Assembly: GCA_963920765.1 (NCBI GenBank)
Contig: OY987247.1
Span: 1,488,001 to 1,552,000, forward strand
Length of the DNA: 64,000 nt
Origin: Ulota crispa
Taxonomy: Eukaryota; Streptophyta; Bryopsida; Orthotrichales; Orthotrichaceae
Direction of reading: 5' to 3'
This document shows, piece after piece, positions 10,211 through 22,147 of the stretch. The stretch's first letter is position 1. Each line of letters starts with the position of its first letter. The position numbers and the translations under genes are program-made. Under the pieces are notes generated by a model. The model saw only the letters and a program-made list of their open reading frames with translations, was not told where the DNA came from and did no database searches.

Positions 10211-10437
10211 TTCAGCACCTCGTCGACACGGGAGGGACCGCTGGACCGGGTGTCGAGTTTAGTGAAAAAGCGTATGCGAGGAAAGCGAGACGAGCTCCGA
10301 ACACTCGAGTTTCCCTACGCTAGAGAGCCAATGCGCAGAATCGTAGGTGTTGGGCTTATTGGGCTGATAGCTGGAATGCTAGTTGTGGAGCGGGAACGAT
10401 CGAAGTTTGGAACGCTGTAATAAGCTGGGAATGAGGA

Positions 10438-10849
10438 ATGGAAGACTCTGGAGCTCTATAAGCTTATATGCAGCTCAGATTTGTCCCGCAGGCAGTGTCG
10501 TGCCTTGCTCTGGAGCTTCGGCTTTGGAATTGCGGCCGACAAGAGCCAGGGTTTGACTGTCTGGTCAACATTGGGGTTTTACACGTATCAACGTCGGTAA
10601 GCGCAGGTACGCGTTGGCTGAAACTTTATTCCCGTATCAGCGTTGCCGTCATGAGTGCTCTGGGTCCCAGGAGACAAGGCTTAACGACCTCCCTGAACTG
10701 TATACAGTATGAGGAAGTGGAGTCCACTTCATCGCCGTTATTTTGTTGGAGGCTTTTGATGCAATCAAAAGTTTGACCTGGAAGCCACGTGCCAGGCTTT
10801 TAAAGCACCAAGGGAAGCCGTGCTCAGATATTTCTAACGGAAATTACAA
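10438..10849. other. Right flank of the inverted repeat
   Basis: GC-richer DNA with a plus-strand open frame (10468-10776, 102 codons) that I do not recognise. It may be leader or promoter for the right-arm ORF, or unrelated. Confidence 0.3.
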
Positions 10850-10966
10850 GGGAAAATTTCGAAAATAAGCCCGATAATTGCTTGTATTTCAAAAACAGGC
10901 TTGACAATTAAAATATCAAAAATAGGCCTCATCAACTAAGGTGACCAAATTTTTGTCCAGGTTTGG

Positions 10967-11364
10967 TTAAGGTAGATGCACCCATAAGCATGGAAATAAG
11001 GGTTTTGGAGTAGGTAAAATAATTGACTAGCTTTGAAAAAAATACTATAGGAAGTGGAAACCAAAAATATTGGTATCAATTTCAAGGTTCTAACTACAAG
11101 TATTTGTTCACAAAGATTTTTCAAAGTCCAAAATTGCTGAATTTAGAAGAACCATGTGTAAAAGATGCTAAAAACAAGGCTTGTTGGTTCTTAAATAGTA
11201 AGATGGATACTCAAAACCTCATGTTAGTCACCCACAACCATCACTTCATCACCCATAACTATCACTCACTCACACACAAACCATTTGTTTTTTTATTAAT
11301 TAGCCCCTGCCACTGTCAAGTGACAGCCATGGGGACACAGAGCTTATGGATGCTGCTACCTTAT
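10967..11364. mobile_element. TA-flanked MITE, AGGTAG family copy 2
   Basis: Ends TA-AGGTAGATGCACCCATAAGC and GCTTATGGATGCTGCTACCT-TA. Interior (GTTTTGGAGTAGGTAAAA, ACCCACAACCATCACTTCAT) shared with the copy at 29235. Confidence 0.85.
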
Positions 11365-11366
11365 GG

Positions 11367-12010
11367 GGTTTGATATATGCACATTGGGGATAAATTTTAG
11401 TTGTTTATCATCAAAAAGTTGAATTTGGAAATTTAGATTTGGATTTAGAGACTTTGATTTAGTCTACAATGAATATTGCGTTTAGTTTGCCCTAGACTAA
11501 TTTCTCAACATTTTACACTATATAAAAATTTCTAGCCGCTATAATGATTTTCATCAATAATCACTACAATCAACAATTTTTAAAGGTCTTGGCAACAATT
11601 ATGTTGGTATAGGAAAATAAATTAGAGGCATCCATGTTGTAAATTATGTGATGACACCATAGAATCTAGAGAGATTCATGAGTCTCCAACTAGCCAAATA
11701 ATGAATCATGAGGTAACTTTCTAGGATAAGGCTACCAAAATGCAATATTCAGTGTAGAACCACAATGGAAGTTACAATTGAACAACGCCCAATGCATAAG
11801 TTTAGCTAGGAGGGCAATCATTACTTTTTTACCCTTGTTTGTAAAAAAAGCTAAGCTTTTCTTTTGGGCATTGTTCAATTGTAACCTCCATTGTGGTTCT
11901 AGTCCAAATCAAGTCATCAAAGTCTCTAAATCCAAATCTAAGTTTCCAAATTTAGCTTTTTGATGATAAATATCTAAAGTTTATCCCCAATGTGCATATA
12001 TCAATTCCCA
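11367..12010. mobile_element. MITE, GATATATGCACA family copy 1
   Basis: TIRs TTTGATATATGCACATTGGG and CCCAATGTGCATATATCAA, extending inward through AGCTTTTTGATGATAAA. Interior CAACACCCAATG-like words and TIRs recur at 47215, 55038 and 60831. It is split by 11464-11757. Confidence 0.85.
11464..11757. mobile_element. TA-flanked MITE, CAATATTGC family, inserted in another MITE
   Basis: Ends TA-CAATGAATATTGCGTTTAG and TTGCAATATTCAGTG-TA. Related copies at 38752 and 53451. Other members of the host family at 47215 and 60831 show the uninterrupted site (GATTTA..CTAGA.CCA), which confirms insertion at TA. Confidence 0.85.
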
Positions 12011-12126
12011 TAAATAAACATGGACAAAAATTTGATCACCTTAGTTGATGAGGCCTATTTTCAATCTTTTTTAATTGTCAAGCATGTTTTTGAAACATGG
12101 CCAATTGTCAAGCCTATTTTGACATT

Positions 12127-12545
12127 TTCCCAAATTACAAATAGGGGCATGAAAACGTAGAATATTATAGACAGGGGTGCACTTTGAATGACAAATAGAG
12201 GCATGATTTCAAAAAAAAATTGTGATTTTTGTATTAAAAATTTGGTTTGGACATTGGTTGATTTTGACACATTGCATTAAATGTTAGCTAATTTCCAAAA
12301 AACTTATACATCTCTCCAAATCAAGCCTAAATAAAGAAATTTTAGTAAAGGGGATGATAATTTTTGAAAACTTTTAAATTTTTTGAAAGTTAGCTAACAT
12401 TTAATGAGATGTACCTAAATCAACCAATGTCCAAACCAAAAATATATATATATAAAACTATTTTGTTCATATTTGTAATTATTTTCAAATTGCACCCCTA
12501 CCTATAATATTTTAGGTTTTCATGCCCCTATTTGTAATTTCCCCT
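12127..12545. mobile_element. MITE, AATTACAAATAGGGGCATG family copy 1
   Basis: AAATTACAAATAGGGGCATG on the left mirrors CATGCCCCTATTTGTAATTT on the right. The interior (TTAAATGTTAGCTAA, CAAATCAAGCCTAAATAA) recurs at 14382-14693. Confidence 0.85.
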
Positions 12546-12725
12546 ATTTCTAAACTGCCCTCTAACAAACGCGGAGAACCTGCAGCTATGGCCTAGGAAC
12601 TTGGGCAACTTTTCCCATGGATCTTACCTCATTTTAGCTCATCTTACCAGTAAATAATTTGGTGTATCAAGGGATGATATTAGTAAATCCTTCTCATCAA
12701 GAAAGCCAAATAGCGAAAGCCTATA

Positions 12726-14142
12726 TTAACTCCTAAAGGACCGAGTGTTCCTGAGCAGGACAAATGGATTTTGGGCATGTACTTATCGTAAAAAAGAAAA
12801 TATAAAAAATGCCCCTCAATTCTTTCAAAATATCAAATATATCCCTATATTATTTGAAATATCAAATACACCCCTGACTTTGTGGATGAATATCAAACAT
12901 ATCTTTGCTAATTCTGAAAATCTCATATATACCTCTGGTTTCCCGTTCCTCTCCATTGCAAATTTTTGTACTACTACATTGACAATGAAATTTTCAAAAA
13001 CTAAATGCCAGTTATAGACTCTCTCAACTCTTTTTGGAAGTACACCGGCGCCTGGCCAGTGGCTACTGGTCACTTGATGTTTTTTGGTGTTTCAAGCAAC
13101 TCACAAGCTTTGAAATTTTGAAATAATAAGGACATTTAAATGACGGGAGTAGGACAAAAGTTTGCAGTGGAGAGGCACGGATAATAAGGGGTATTTCTGA
13201 AATTTCCAGAGATGGCAAGGGTATACTTGATATTCTTCCACAAAGTCAGGGATATATTTGATATTTCATATAATATAAGGGTATATTTGATATTTTGAAA
13301 GAATTGAGGGGCATTTTTTATACTTTCCCATTTTTAAAATTGTTATTGAAAGCAATAAATTTAAAAATCTATGTGGGCATCTAATTTTTTCTTCATTCCA
13401 ACATTTAAAAAAGAGGTTATTAAGAATTTTTCAAAACTAAAGAAAAAAGGTCAATCCAAGTTGGGTCCCTCCTCTATAAGTGGGTGTTGGCTCCAAAGAA
13501 GGTTAGTCCTTACAAAGTTACGGGCACACGGTGTGAACATTTGGACAAAAATGAGTGGAGTGGAAGGGCTTGTCTTTGGAAACTCCCAATCTTCATGTCT
13601 TTTTGCCCCTTGTAAAATTTGGTGCTTTAATTCATTTTCAAAATTGTAATAGGTTAAGATTTCTTAATTTTCACCATTTGGATGAGAGTATTTGGAATTT
13701 TGAATTTTACATAAAGCCTCCAATTCTATCTATCATATTTGCAAATCTCATGACCTTTGGGCATTAAAAGATTCTTTGAAGTATGTTGTACACCTTTGAT
13801 TCATGTGAAAATTCTCCCACATATACTTAACTTGGTTTTTTACATGGAATAATTAAACCTCAACTTTGTGTAGAGCAATTAGTTTTTTGCTATAATGACT
13901 TTTGAAATTCTAAGGTAAGAAGAAAAAGTATTTATTTTTTCACTTCAAATGTCAATATTTCACTTGTCTCCATCTTAAATGAGATGATTTTTATTTTACA
14001 AGTACATCATATAGGTTGTAGTTTAAGGCAAGGTATTATGATTGGATTTCCATTTTTTTCTTACTTTTCTACTCATTCTTCTAAAAGTGGCAGTTTTTAG
14101 TGACTTTTATAAAATAAATAAGCTTGGTCCTTTAGGGGTTAA
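12726..14142. mobile_element. TTAA-flanked element, family A copy 1
   Basis: Left TTAACTCCTAAAGGACCGAG, right TTGGTCCTTTAGGGGTTAA. The subterminal TTTTGGGCATGTAC is shared with the copies at 44142 and 45403. A second foldback (12790-13330) is nested inside. Inference: piggyBac-like target choice. Confidence 0.8.
12790..13330. mobile_element. Nested foldback element, ATATCAAATATACCC repeats
   Basis: AATGCCCCTCAATTCTTTCA on the left is mirrored by TGAAAGAATTGAGGGGCATT on the right. Inverted similarity continues for over 100 bp with a periodic AAATATCAAATA[CT]ACCCC pattern. The centre is unrelated and GC-richer (13020-13080). Confidence 0.8.
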
Positions 14143-14381
14143 AATCAGTTGTATTTGATAATCTCATGGATGGGCGCATGGCTGATTCTATAACTTGTTT
14201 TCCTGAACTTGTAATCGGGATGCATCTTAAGGTGCATGTGACTCAACCAATGACAAAATCAAAAAACCCTTATCTATGGCTTCTTTGAAAAAACCCCGCT
14301 TGGGAGAAAAAACAAGGCACGACCCTAGACGGCTATCTATGGCTTCTTGTTACAAATGAGTGTGTTCATTTTTTTACCGAG

Positions 14382-14693
14382 AAATTACAAATAGGGGCAC
14401 AGAACTTTCAAAATAAATAAAAATACGGGTAATTTAAAAAAAACAGTGCATAAATCTCTGTAAAAGTTTGGTTTAGAAACTGGTTAATTTAGATACATCA
14501 CAATGATCACACTAAATGTTAGCTAACTTTCAAAAAATTAAGAGTTCCTTTCAAATCAAGCCTAAATAAGAAAATTTTAGTAAAGAGGTCTTCAAATTGT
14601 GCTATTATTTGTAATTATTTTGAAAATGTACCCCTATTTGTAGTGTTTTTTTGTTTTCGTGTCCCTATTGGTAATTTCCCCTTTTCTTACATT
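14382..14693. mobile_element. MITE, AATTACAAATAGGGGCA family copy 2
   Basis: GAAATTACAAATAGGGGCAC on the left and its partner ending GGTAATTTCCCC on the right. Interior matches 12127-12545. Confidence 0.8.
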
Positions 14694-15921
14694 GCCTTTT
14701 TACCTCTAAACGTCTCATTAGCAAAATCATGAACTCTTTAGATGCTCTCTCTAGACCCCTTTGAAAAAATCCCAAGATTTTTATTTGTGCTTTGAAATAT
14801 GAAAAGTACCTCACAGTAGAAAAACTTACTTTTTATAATTCAAATTTTGAGTGCAATGATGGCTAAGAGCCTTGGGTTCCAATGGAAACAAGGCAACCGT
14901 TCAATCATGATGGTGCACAACACCAAATAGTTATAAAAAAAATCGTGACATCATACTTGATTGTGTCAAGTGTCAACTCAAATTTGGATACCATATTAAA
15001 TCCATACTTTTGTAGCACTTAGTACTTGTAGAATAGGAAAGTCACATGAGGTAGGGACACTTCACACACACTTCTAATGTACTCAGCCTAGGCTCAATAC
15101 ATTTTTAGAGAGTCACGAATTAAGAGACACTTGGAGGGCTCATAATTTTGCTAATGAAGGTACCAAATTTTGGTGTCCAAGAAACTTTGAAACCTTGACA
15201 AGGCAACAATTTGATTGTTGTAATTTTTTTATTTGGAGAATTTTTGTTCTACAATTAGCTTCATGTTTGATTTAAATGATTAGCATATTTTATTGTAGTT
15301 GATTTTGGTGGAGGCTAAATTGCAAGCATGCTTGCAGTATGCATTACACTAAAACTATGATGAATATGTCTTTAAAGAGCTTGTGACAAGCTACCATGTT
15401 GAAAAACAAACAACAAGTTGATAATAAAGTCAACATCTTCACCTAATAAGACCCAAGTAGTGAGGGTCCTTTTATTGAAAATTCATCATCAAACAACATT
15501 CAAATGTGTTTATGAGTAACTATTACAATTTGGAACGTCTCTTTTATAAAAAACATAATTCATCTATTGTTGAGATTTCTTCATTCATAATGATTTTTGG
15601 TTAATGATTAGAGCTAAAGAAATTCTATGTATTAGGTGGTAGCTTTTTTACTGTTGCATTGCAACCTCATTTGTAGAATTGTGGTCATGGATTTGGAAGA
15701 GTCATTAGTTTTCAATTAACAACAAAAAAACATAACATCATCATGAGTGGTTGTTTCCAAGTTTTGTACACAAAAGTTGCCATTTTGCTTAACATGTTTT
15801 GAGTGGCTCCAAAAATAACAAAATGTTTTCTGTACTAATCCACGTTCAATCACAAACATCTTAATATCCACATAGTTTTATTGGAATTTTTTTTGGGAGG
15901 CCAATCTAGAAGCTTACAAGT
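14694..15921. other. AT-rich DNA without recognised feature
   Basis: No TIR pair, long frame or RNA gene detected. Confidence 0.4.
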
Positions 15922-16569
15922 TTAACCCCTAAATGCCCAAGCAACCAGATTTGGGTCTTTACAAAACTTTGAAGATGAATAAAACCTTATCAAATCAATA
16001 TTTTTAGTATTCTTTTTCAACATAGTTTGTTTTGAAGTTGATTTTCAACATCAAAAAGCTGATTTTGAAAATGAAAGATGATGATTTTTCTACTCAAGAT
16101 TTTGTGCAAGGGTGTCCATTGCAATCTTGAGTTTTTTTAGTGTCGGAAGATCTTGAAAATGAGCCTCAAATACACTAGAGCTTAGGGAAAATCTACATTA
16201 GAAATCCATCAAAAAAACATAAAGGAGAAGATTTTTAAATCCTTAAATTGATTAAAGCTAGACATGTAATGACCTTAAACCTCATATTTTTTTGGTGACC
16301 AATTTTTTAGATTTGACATGTGAAATGAGGATTGAAAGACTTCAAGTTGCTTTTGCAGTTTTAACACCCTCATGTTCAAACATTATAATCTTTCAATCCA
16401 TAAGAGATATTGTTGTGTTCTCTTCCCTTGCAATCTCTAACATGTTTAATTTAAATTTGTATGGTTATAGTTGAAAAAAATTGATGGAATTTATGAGAAG
16501 ATTGATTGATTGTTGAGTTTCATGAAAATTCCAAAAAGCTCAAATAGGCCTCGGGCATTTAGGGGTTAA
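15922..16569. mobile_element. TTAA-flanked MITE, family B copy 2 (inverted)
   Basis: TTAACCCCTAAATGCCCAAG on the left, CGGGCATTTAGGGGTTAA on the right. The interior is in reverse orientation relative to the copies at 2558 and 41437. Confidence 0.85.
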
Positions 16570-17646
16570 GATCATATGGGTACAACTTACGTTTGTTTCA
16601 ATGTTTAATAATGATCTTACAACGATAAGCAAAAGCTTTAAAGATGCCTTCTTCAAGCTTGAGCATTTAAGGGTTAAAAACCCAGAACTTGAGGCAAAGT
16701 TGTCAAATAATATATGATGAAGAACTCTGTATTAGACTACGGAGTATTAGTTAGAAATACAAAGATGTACAAAACCACATCCCTGGAAATGTGATTATCA
16801 ATAGAGGATTAAGGAAATTGGCGGGTGTCGTGCAGACAGTAGGGGCCTCTGTTACCCAATGCTTTTTTTGGATAATTGTTATAGATTTCAGAACATGTTT
16901 TATTTGAACTACATGAATACGTGCTATCAGAAAGCCAAAATTCATAGAAAATTAGTTCTTTTTTTTTTCTTTTTTTTTTTGATGTAAACAGACAAAGTTT
17001 GTGTTATATCTACCGAAATATAGTGCACGCTTTGTCAAAGTTTGTTGCTTTGTTTGAACTTTGAAGCTTCTCCATCAAAAAGAAAACGAGAAAGTAAGGG
17101 AATAAGGTTGCTCTTTGTCCCAGGTCCTTCACCAGCATATTTTTCCTTCATTTTAATTTTCTCTTTAACTTTTTGCAAGTAATTTAAATGTGCGCAATTT
17201 TTGAAACCAACTTCTTACAAAAATCCCGTGTTCATAAATTTTCGCAAATAAATACCCTAAACCCTGCAAGCTTTTTTTATATATCTGTATCTCGTGTCTT
17301 GTCCTTGACTGTGTATTCAGTTGAAAATTTGGCTGGTACGTGCTTATGTAATTGTTAAGAAAGGTGTATGAAAAAACAAAAATGATAAACCTACCAAGCG
17401 CATGTAGGGTCTTGACCATCTTCCTATGGCATTGGGATATTCTAAAACATCACTAAAATGGTTTAATATCTACAAAATAGCAAAACTTTTCACTATCTAA
17501 TACGAAATAAAAATCATTTACTTCAAATTGAGTCTTTATCAATGCTTTGCGCACCGTACTAGATGTGCCATTATTTGTATCCAAGTTGTTTAGAAATTAT
17601 AAAAGCACTGTCAAAAACATAACCACCAAAATCCATTTTGAACTAA
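16570..17646. other. AT-rich DNA without recognised feature
   Basis: A T-rich tract lies at 16955-16980. Minus frames at 16751-16945 and 17165-17419 have no recognisable content. Confidence 0.4.
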
Positions 17647-18603
17647 TTAATCCTAAAGGACCAAGTGTTTGTTTAACAGCCACTTGAGAACTCAAGTAGG
17701 GTCATATGGAGTTAATTTTTATTAGATGTTCTCAAAATTAATACACAAGGTGTAAATATGTATCCCCCAAGTGAAAATGTAAATTTTTTTCCAATTGCAT
17801 GCCTAGTTCAAAAGTTATGTTGCCCAAAAAAATTTGGGTAGCTTGGGCAGTTTGAGCATCTTTGGAGAATCTTATGCTAAAACTCTCATCAACTTTTGAA
17901 GTTTGGCATGTATGTCACTCATAAAATATGGTGTAAAATTGTCAAAAAAAAAAAAAAAAAAAAAAAACTCTCACATCACATTCTAAAGTGAGTCAAATTT
18001 TGTTAATTATGTTTAGGCGGTTTCAAGAAAAAATATTTTCCTCTAACTTTAGGCCCTATTATCTTTTAATTAAATCCAAAGCTCTTGAATTGTTTTTCAC
18101 ATATTCCAAATGTTTGTCTCTAACTTTCATCACTTCAGATATCAAATAAAAGACTTCCTCATTGCATAAGAAATCATGAAAAAATGACTAGGGTATTGCC
18201 AATTCACTTAATCTCCTTACATTGGAGGATGATTTAGAATAATATGCTCTATATTTGCTTCTAAAATTTTCATGAGTGAACCTAACATCATATACTTATG
18301 AATGGTCAAATAGATGATTTTTGTGGGGAGCAAAAAAAATACCCTAGGAAAGCTCAAAGTGTGCTGACCTTGTTTCAGAGGAATGAAAAAAAGTTGTTTT
18401 CCTCAATTCAAATGTTATGATCTCTCAATTTATGTGGTCAAATGAGCTGAGTATTTTTGTGTACATTGATTTGTCTATTTCACACACATTTGTACAATTG
18501 AAATTCAGAAAAATATTTTTATTTTCAATTTTGGGCAATGCACTAAAAGTTGGCAGTTTTTGAAAAAAATCTTAAAAAACACCCTTGGTCCTTTAGGAGT
18601 TAA
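17647..18603. mobile_element. TTAA-flanked element, family A copy 2
   Basis: TTAATCCTAAAGGACCAAGT at the left and CTTGGTCCTTTAGGAGTTAA at the right. The final TTAA is shared with the next element. Contains a run of about 23 A at 17944. Confidence 0.8.
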
Positions 18604-18847
18604 CCCCTAAGCACACAACATAAGTTTACTCAAACCCAAACCCTTTTGAATTCATTCCAATCAAACTATCACCTAAAAGATATTCACATAAATTGACTAT
18701 ATTGATTGGTAGTGAACATAGGCATGGAGCTCCAAGGATAGGGACACGTCCTTTGACCGTACCATTAAAAAGATTATAATGGTCAAACAAGGAAATTCTT
18801 CACAACCGAGAGGCCATACTTTGGCCCTTGGGACGCTTGGGGGTTAA
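18600..18847. mobile_element. Short TTAA-flanked element abutting family A copy 2
   Basis: Starts TTAACCCCTAAGCACAC and ends GGACGCTTGGGGGTTAA. It uses the same TTAA that closes its neighbour. Confidence 0.6.
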
Positions 18848-19703
18848 ACAAGATTTAGAACTTTACGGGTTTACAAATTTAATCTTTACATTAACTACAT
18901 ACCACTGATACCAATAAAACATTGAAATTTCATTGAACTTCTTCAATAAGGTTTTAATGAATTACTTTTGAAATGGCTTTCATCCATTCACCCTAGTTTT
19001 GGGGCTAGGGTAAATAAGTCCTTTATTTTATGAACAAGGGTAAAAGTAAGAATTTGCCACCATTTGGGAGTTGATCGTTTAGGTCTTTAGGAGTCCCTTA
19101 TATGATTCTTCAAAATAAAGCAAGATCTTTGAATCCGAATGTAAATTCAAAATTTCCAAATTTAATCTTCTAATGGTAAATTTTGAACTCTTACATTTTC
19201 TAACAAGTGAAAAAGCCTAGCTTTTGCACCCTAACCCCTGAGACAAGATGCCAGAATCAATAAGTCTAGCGTAAGTTTAGAGTGCTCCATCCTATAATAA
19301 TGGAAACGACTGCAAGCAAGATCTATAAATCTGCAACATTCACCCTAATTTGATATCATTGGACTTTTGGGAGCAGAGCGGTTTCTTAAAAGTTTTTGGG
19401 ATTGGCAAACGATAGTGTAAAATAAAGCACAGAAGGATTCAAAATCCAAAGAAAAAGAATCAAAGTTCAAAAGGTACAGTACTGTAGAAAATAATATTTT
19501 CCAGATCTCAGATCGGAATATTGTCAGTCAATTTCAGATATTTTCAGGGCCCAGTTTACTGCACATACGACCAAGGTGGAAAAGTTCAGATTTTTCACCC
19601 GTCACAAACGATACTTGCCACTTAGGAAGTTTTGAATTCACGTTTGGATTTGGTGACCCTTTTATCAGTCGTCCAAAGTGAGGTGACCCATCATTGCGTT
19701 TTT
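18848..19703. other. Intergenic DNA, nothing recognised
   Basis: No feature I can support. Confidence 0.4.
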
Positions 19704-20005
19704 CATAACATTCAGTAGTAGGAGAGAGGACTGTCCTCCCTCCAATTGAATGGTGTGGAATATTTCACACCATTTCATTCGGCCGATAAATTGGTGTGGC
19801 ATATTTCACATCCATCAGTAGTTATGAGGACACTTGCCAAAATTTGTCAAGAGTGTATGAAAGAGAGGCTTAGTTTAGTGCACATACGTTGATGTGGGGA
19901 CCCACTCATGTCAGAATAGAGAATTAAAGTATGTCAAGATGAAGTTCATGAATGATACCTAAAGACAGGAAAAAGCAGCCTCTCTTCAAGTTACTGAATG
20001 TTATG
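19704..20005. mobile_element. MITE, ATAACATTCAGTAG family copy 2
   Basis: CATAACATTCAGTAGTA on the left, TTACTGAATGTTATG on the right; body aligned with 2219-2533. A 5' fragment of the same family is at 40447-40560 and a 3' fragment at about 50252-50305. Confidence 0.8.
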
Positions 20006-20757
20006 TTCTTGGATGAATGGAAGAGCTCAGTCAACTATTGTACAAGGTTGTGGAGCTCAGGCTGCTAGGGTGAAAAAGTTCCACATTTTCATATTTCAAA
20101 ATTTTAAGAGTTTGAGAAATATATCATTAGTAAATTGAACTTGGAAATTTTCACTTCACATTAGAATTCAAAGATCCTAATTTAGTCTTGAACTCAGTAG
20201 GTGTATACAATGAACACTACAAAAATAGGGGCAAATTATTACTTTTACCATTGCTCAAGAATTACAAAGCTTTTCCACCATGGCCCAAAAACATGGATGT
20301 GCAATGGACAGAGCCCCATGTCCCCATTCATCAAAGCATGAGGCAATGAGGGGTCAATTTTCCTCAAGCATTCATGCACTCTGGCACCATGGAGGAGAAT
20401 AACATTGAATAAAATAAAAACAGGGACAAATTATTACTTTTACCCTTGTTTACAAAAATGTTGAACTTTTCCACCCTGGCCCCTCATTGACGTATGTGCT
20501 GTAAACCGAGCCTATTTTCATTTGTTATTATTGTACAGAATACTGTACATTCTTTACAGAATATATACCTTACTTGCCTACCAGAGCTGGCCTTTATCTG
20601 ATAACAGGTGCCCTCTCGTAGGGAATTCTTTGTCGTTTTTCGTTGGTTCACGGATAAGTCCATTATGGATGCAGGTAAAGAAATCATGAATCGAATCCTC
20701 CATCGAGCATGTTCACTCATAAGATCAGCAATTATTAGTAGCATTCATCCAATTCCT

Positions 20758-21312
20758 TAGAGCATCTTCACCGGTCCAGACCAGTGTACGGGGAGTTTTT
20801 GAGCTCCTTTGGCAAAAAGACGACATTTCTCATTTTCATCCGGTTTTTTCAGTGAATGCACCGGCTATTTCCTATATAGTTATATTATAATTAGAAAATT
20901 TTCAGAAATGTAGTCAGGTTTTAGCCGGAAAATATATATTTCAATTGGTTATTTTCACATTTCATTTGGCTGACTTTCTATTGTTTTTTGGCTCTCCCCG
21001 TACATTGGTCTAGACTTGCTCAAAGTTTTCCATCTGGTTTGGCGAGGCCTAAAAGGTCTCAATCTCCACCCATGCTTTTTGAAAAGGTGGCCTTACACTC
21101 CAACACATCCCATGAATAAGCAATTGACCACTTATTTAGAGAAATAGAGAATAAAGCTCACTAAACTTAAGGTGAATAGTGCATGAATAGTGGCTTGGAG
21201 AGTGGCTTGTTAAATCCGCCAAATAAGAGAATTTGAGAGTATTTTGAGAGAGGCTTGGCTACTTTTCATCCACTTTGAGCAAGCCAGAGCCACCGGTGGA
21301 GATGCTTTTATG
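20758..21312. mobile_element. TTA-flanked MITE, GAGCATCTTCACCGGT ends
   Basis: TTA-GAGCATCTTCACCGGT on the left and ACCGGTGGAGATGCTT-TTA on the right. TTA duplications and GAGCATCTCCA-type ends are typical of widespread plant MITEs (PIF/Harbinger-like by target site; inference). Confidence 0.7.
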
Positions 21313-21674
21313 CACCAAATGTTTTCTTGAGAGAGATTCGGTCTACGGTGAGATTTATCAAAATCTTCACCCAATTTTGTTGTGTTGACTATGAAGAGTG
21401 CATGTGTCTATGATGTTGACAATGAATAGTATCAGGTGCTTGTTGTAACTTGTAAGCGCTATATAAATTGGAGAAAGCACATCCGAATATGTTTAGTAAG
21501 CCACTTTTATGTGTTTTTCAACCACGTGATTTGTTTTGATGCTTCTTAATTGTTGAGTACCACTTTGAACCACTTCATGTCAAATTAGAAAGCAAACCAG
21601 CCTAAATGAAGATCTACTATCTAAAATCTTCTTATGCTATGATTCATCTCGCCTCAAAGTTCCAAATCTATATA

Positions 21675-21930
21675 AAACACTATATTCGTTAAATTGGGAA
21701 AAAAGCGGTCCCATTTTGTACTTCATCTTGATTAAAAAGAGTCACCTTGAATCAGATTTGAAGGTATCAGATCCAGCCTGAGCCACTAAGATTTTTTCCC
21801 TTGCAAATTCCTCCTCTCAGGTGAGGGTACGTGTACCAAAAAAAACGCTGCTAACTTGGTTGTACATGATCATGTACAACTTGCAAAAGTCCCGAAATGT
21901 ACCCTTTTCTCAATTTAACAAATATAGTGT
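21675..21930. mobile_element. MITE, CCATATT family copy 3
   Basis: AACACTATATTCGTTAAATT and its mirror AATTTAACAAATATAGTGT. The interior word CCTCCTCTCAGGTGAGG is shared with the copies at 24723, 31394 and 37562. Confidence 0.8.
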
Positions 21931-21937
21931 TATAACA

Positions 21938-22147
21938 AGATATTTATAAACTTGGGAAAAATACCTTCCCAAAACTGGTTTTGGGATATTGAATTTGCAT
22001 TCTTGAGAATATTTTGGTGATTTACAAATGACTTTTTTTTTTTATAATTCCTTCAAGATATTTTATCATTGAATCACCTCAAAGACTATTAAAATTGAAA
22101 ACTCTAAAGCCCCAAAATTGGGGATTTTTCCCAAATTACCAAACATT
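21938..22147. mobile_element. MITE-like foldback, AACTTGGGAAAAAT ends
   Basis: ATTTATAAACTTGGGAAAAA is mirrored by TTTTTCCCAAATTACCAAA. A similar unit lies at 33410-33655. Related to the CCATATT family at its ends only. Confidence 0.5.

Larger units (their letters stand above)
9321..10437. repeat. Right arm of the 1,117-bp inverted repeat
   Basis: Reverse complement of 6560-7676. On both sides the flanks diverge at once. The first 128 bases also appear at 8337-8464, before the gap, which supports the hairpin from an independent contig end. Confidence 0.95.
10850..12133. mobile_element. Outer foldback element containing nested MITEs
   Basis: The segment 10850-10960 is the inverted counterpart of 12015-12133 (GGAAAAT...AATA[AG]GC...CTTGACAATT, and GGCCTCATCAACTAAGGTGA). 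Between them lie the TA-flanked element 10967-11364 and the element 11367-12010, which itself holds 11464-11757. Confidence 0.7.
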
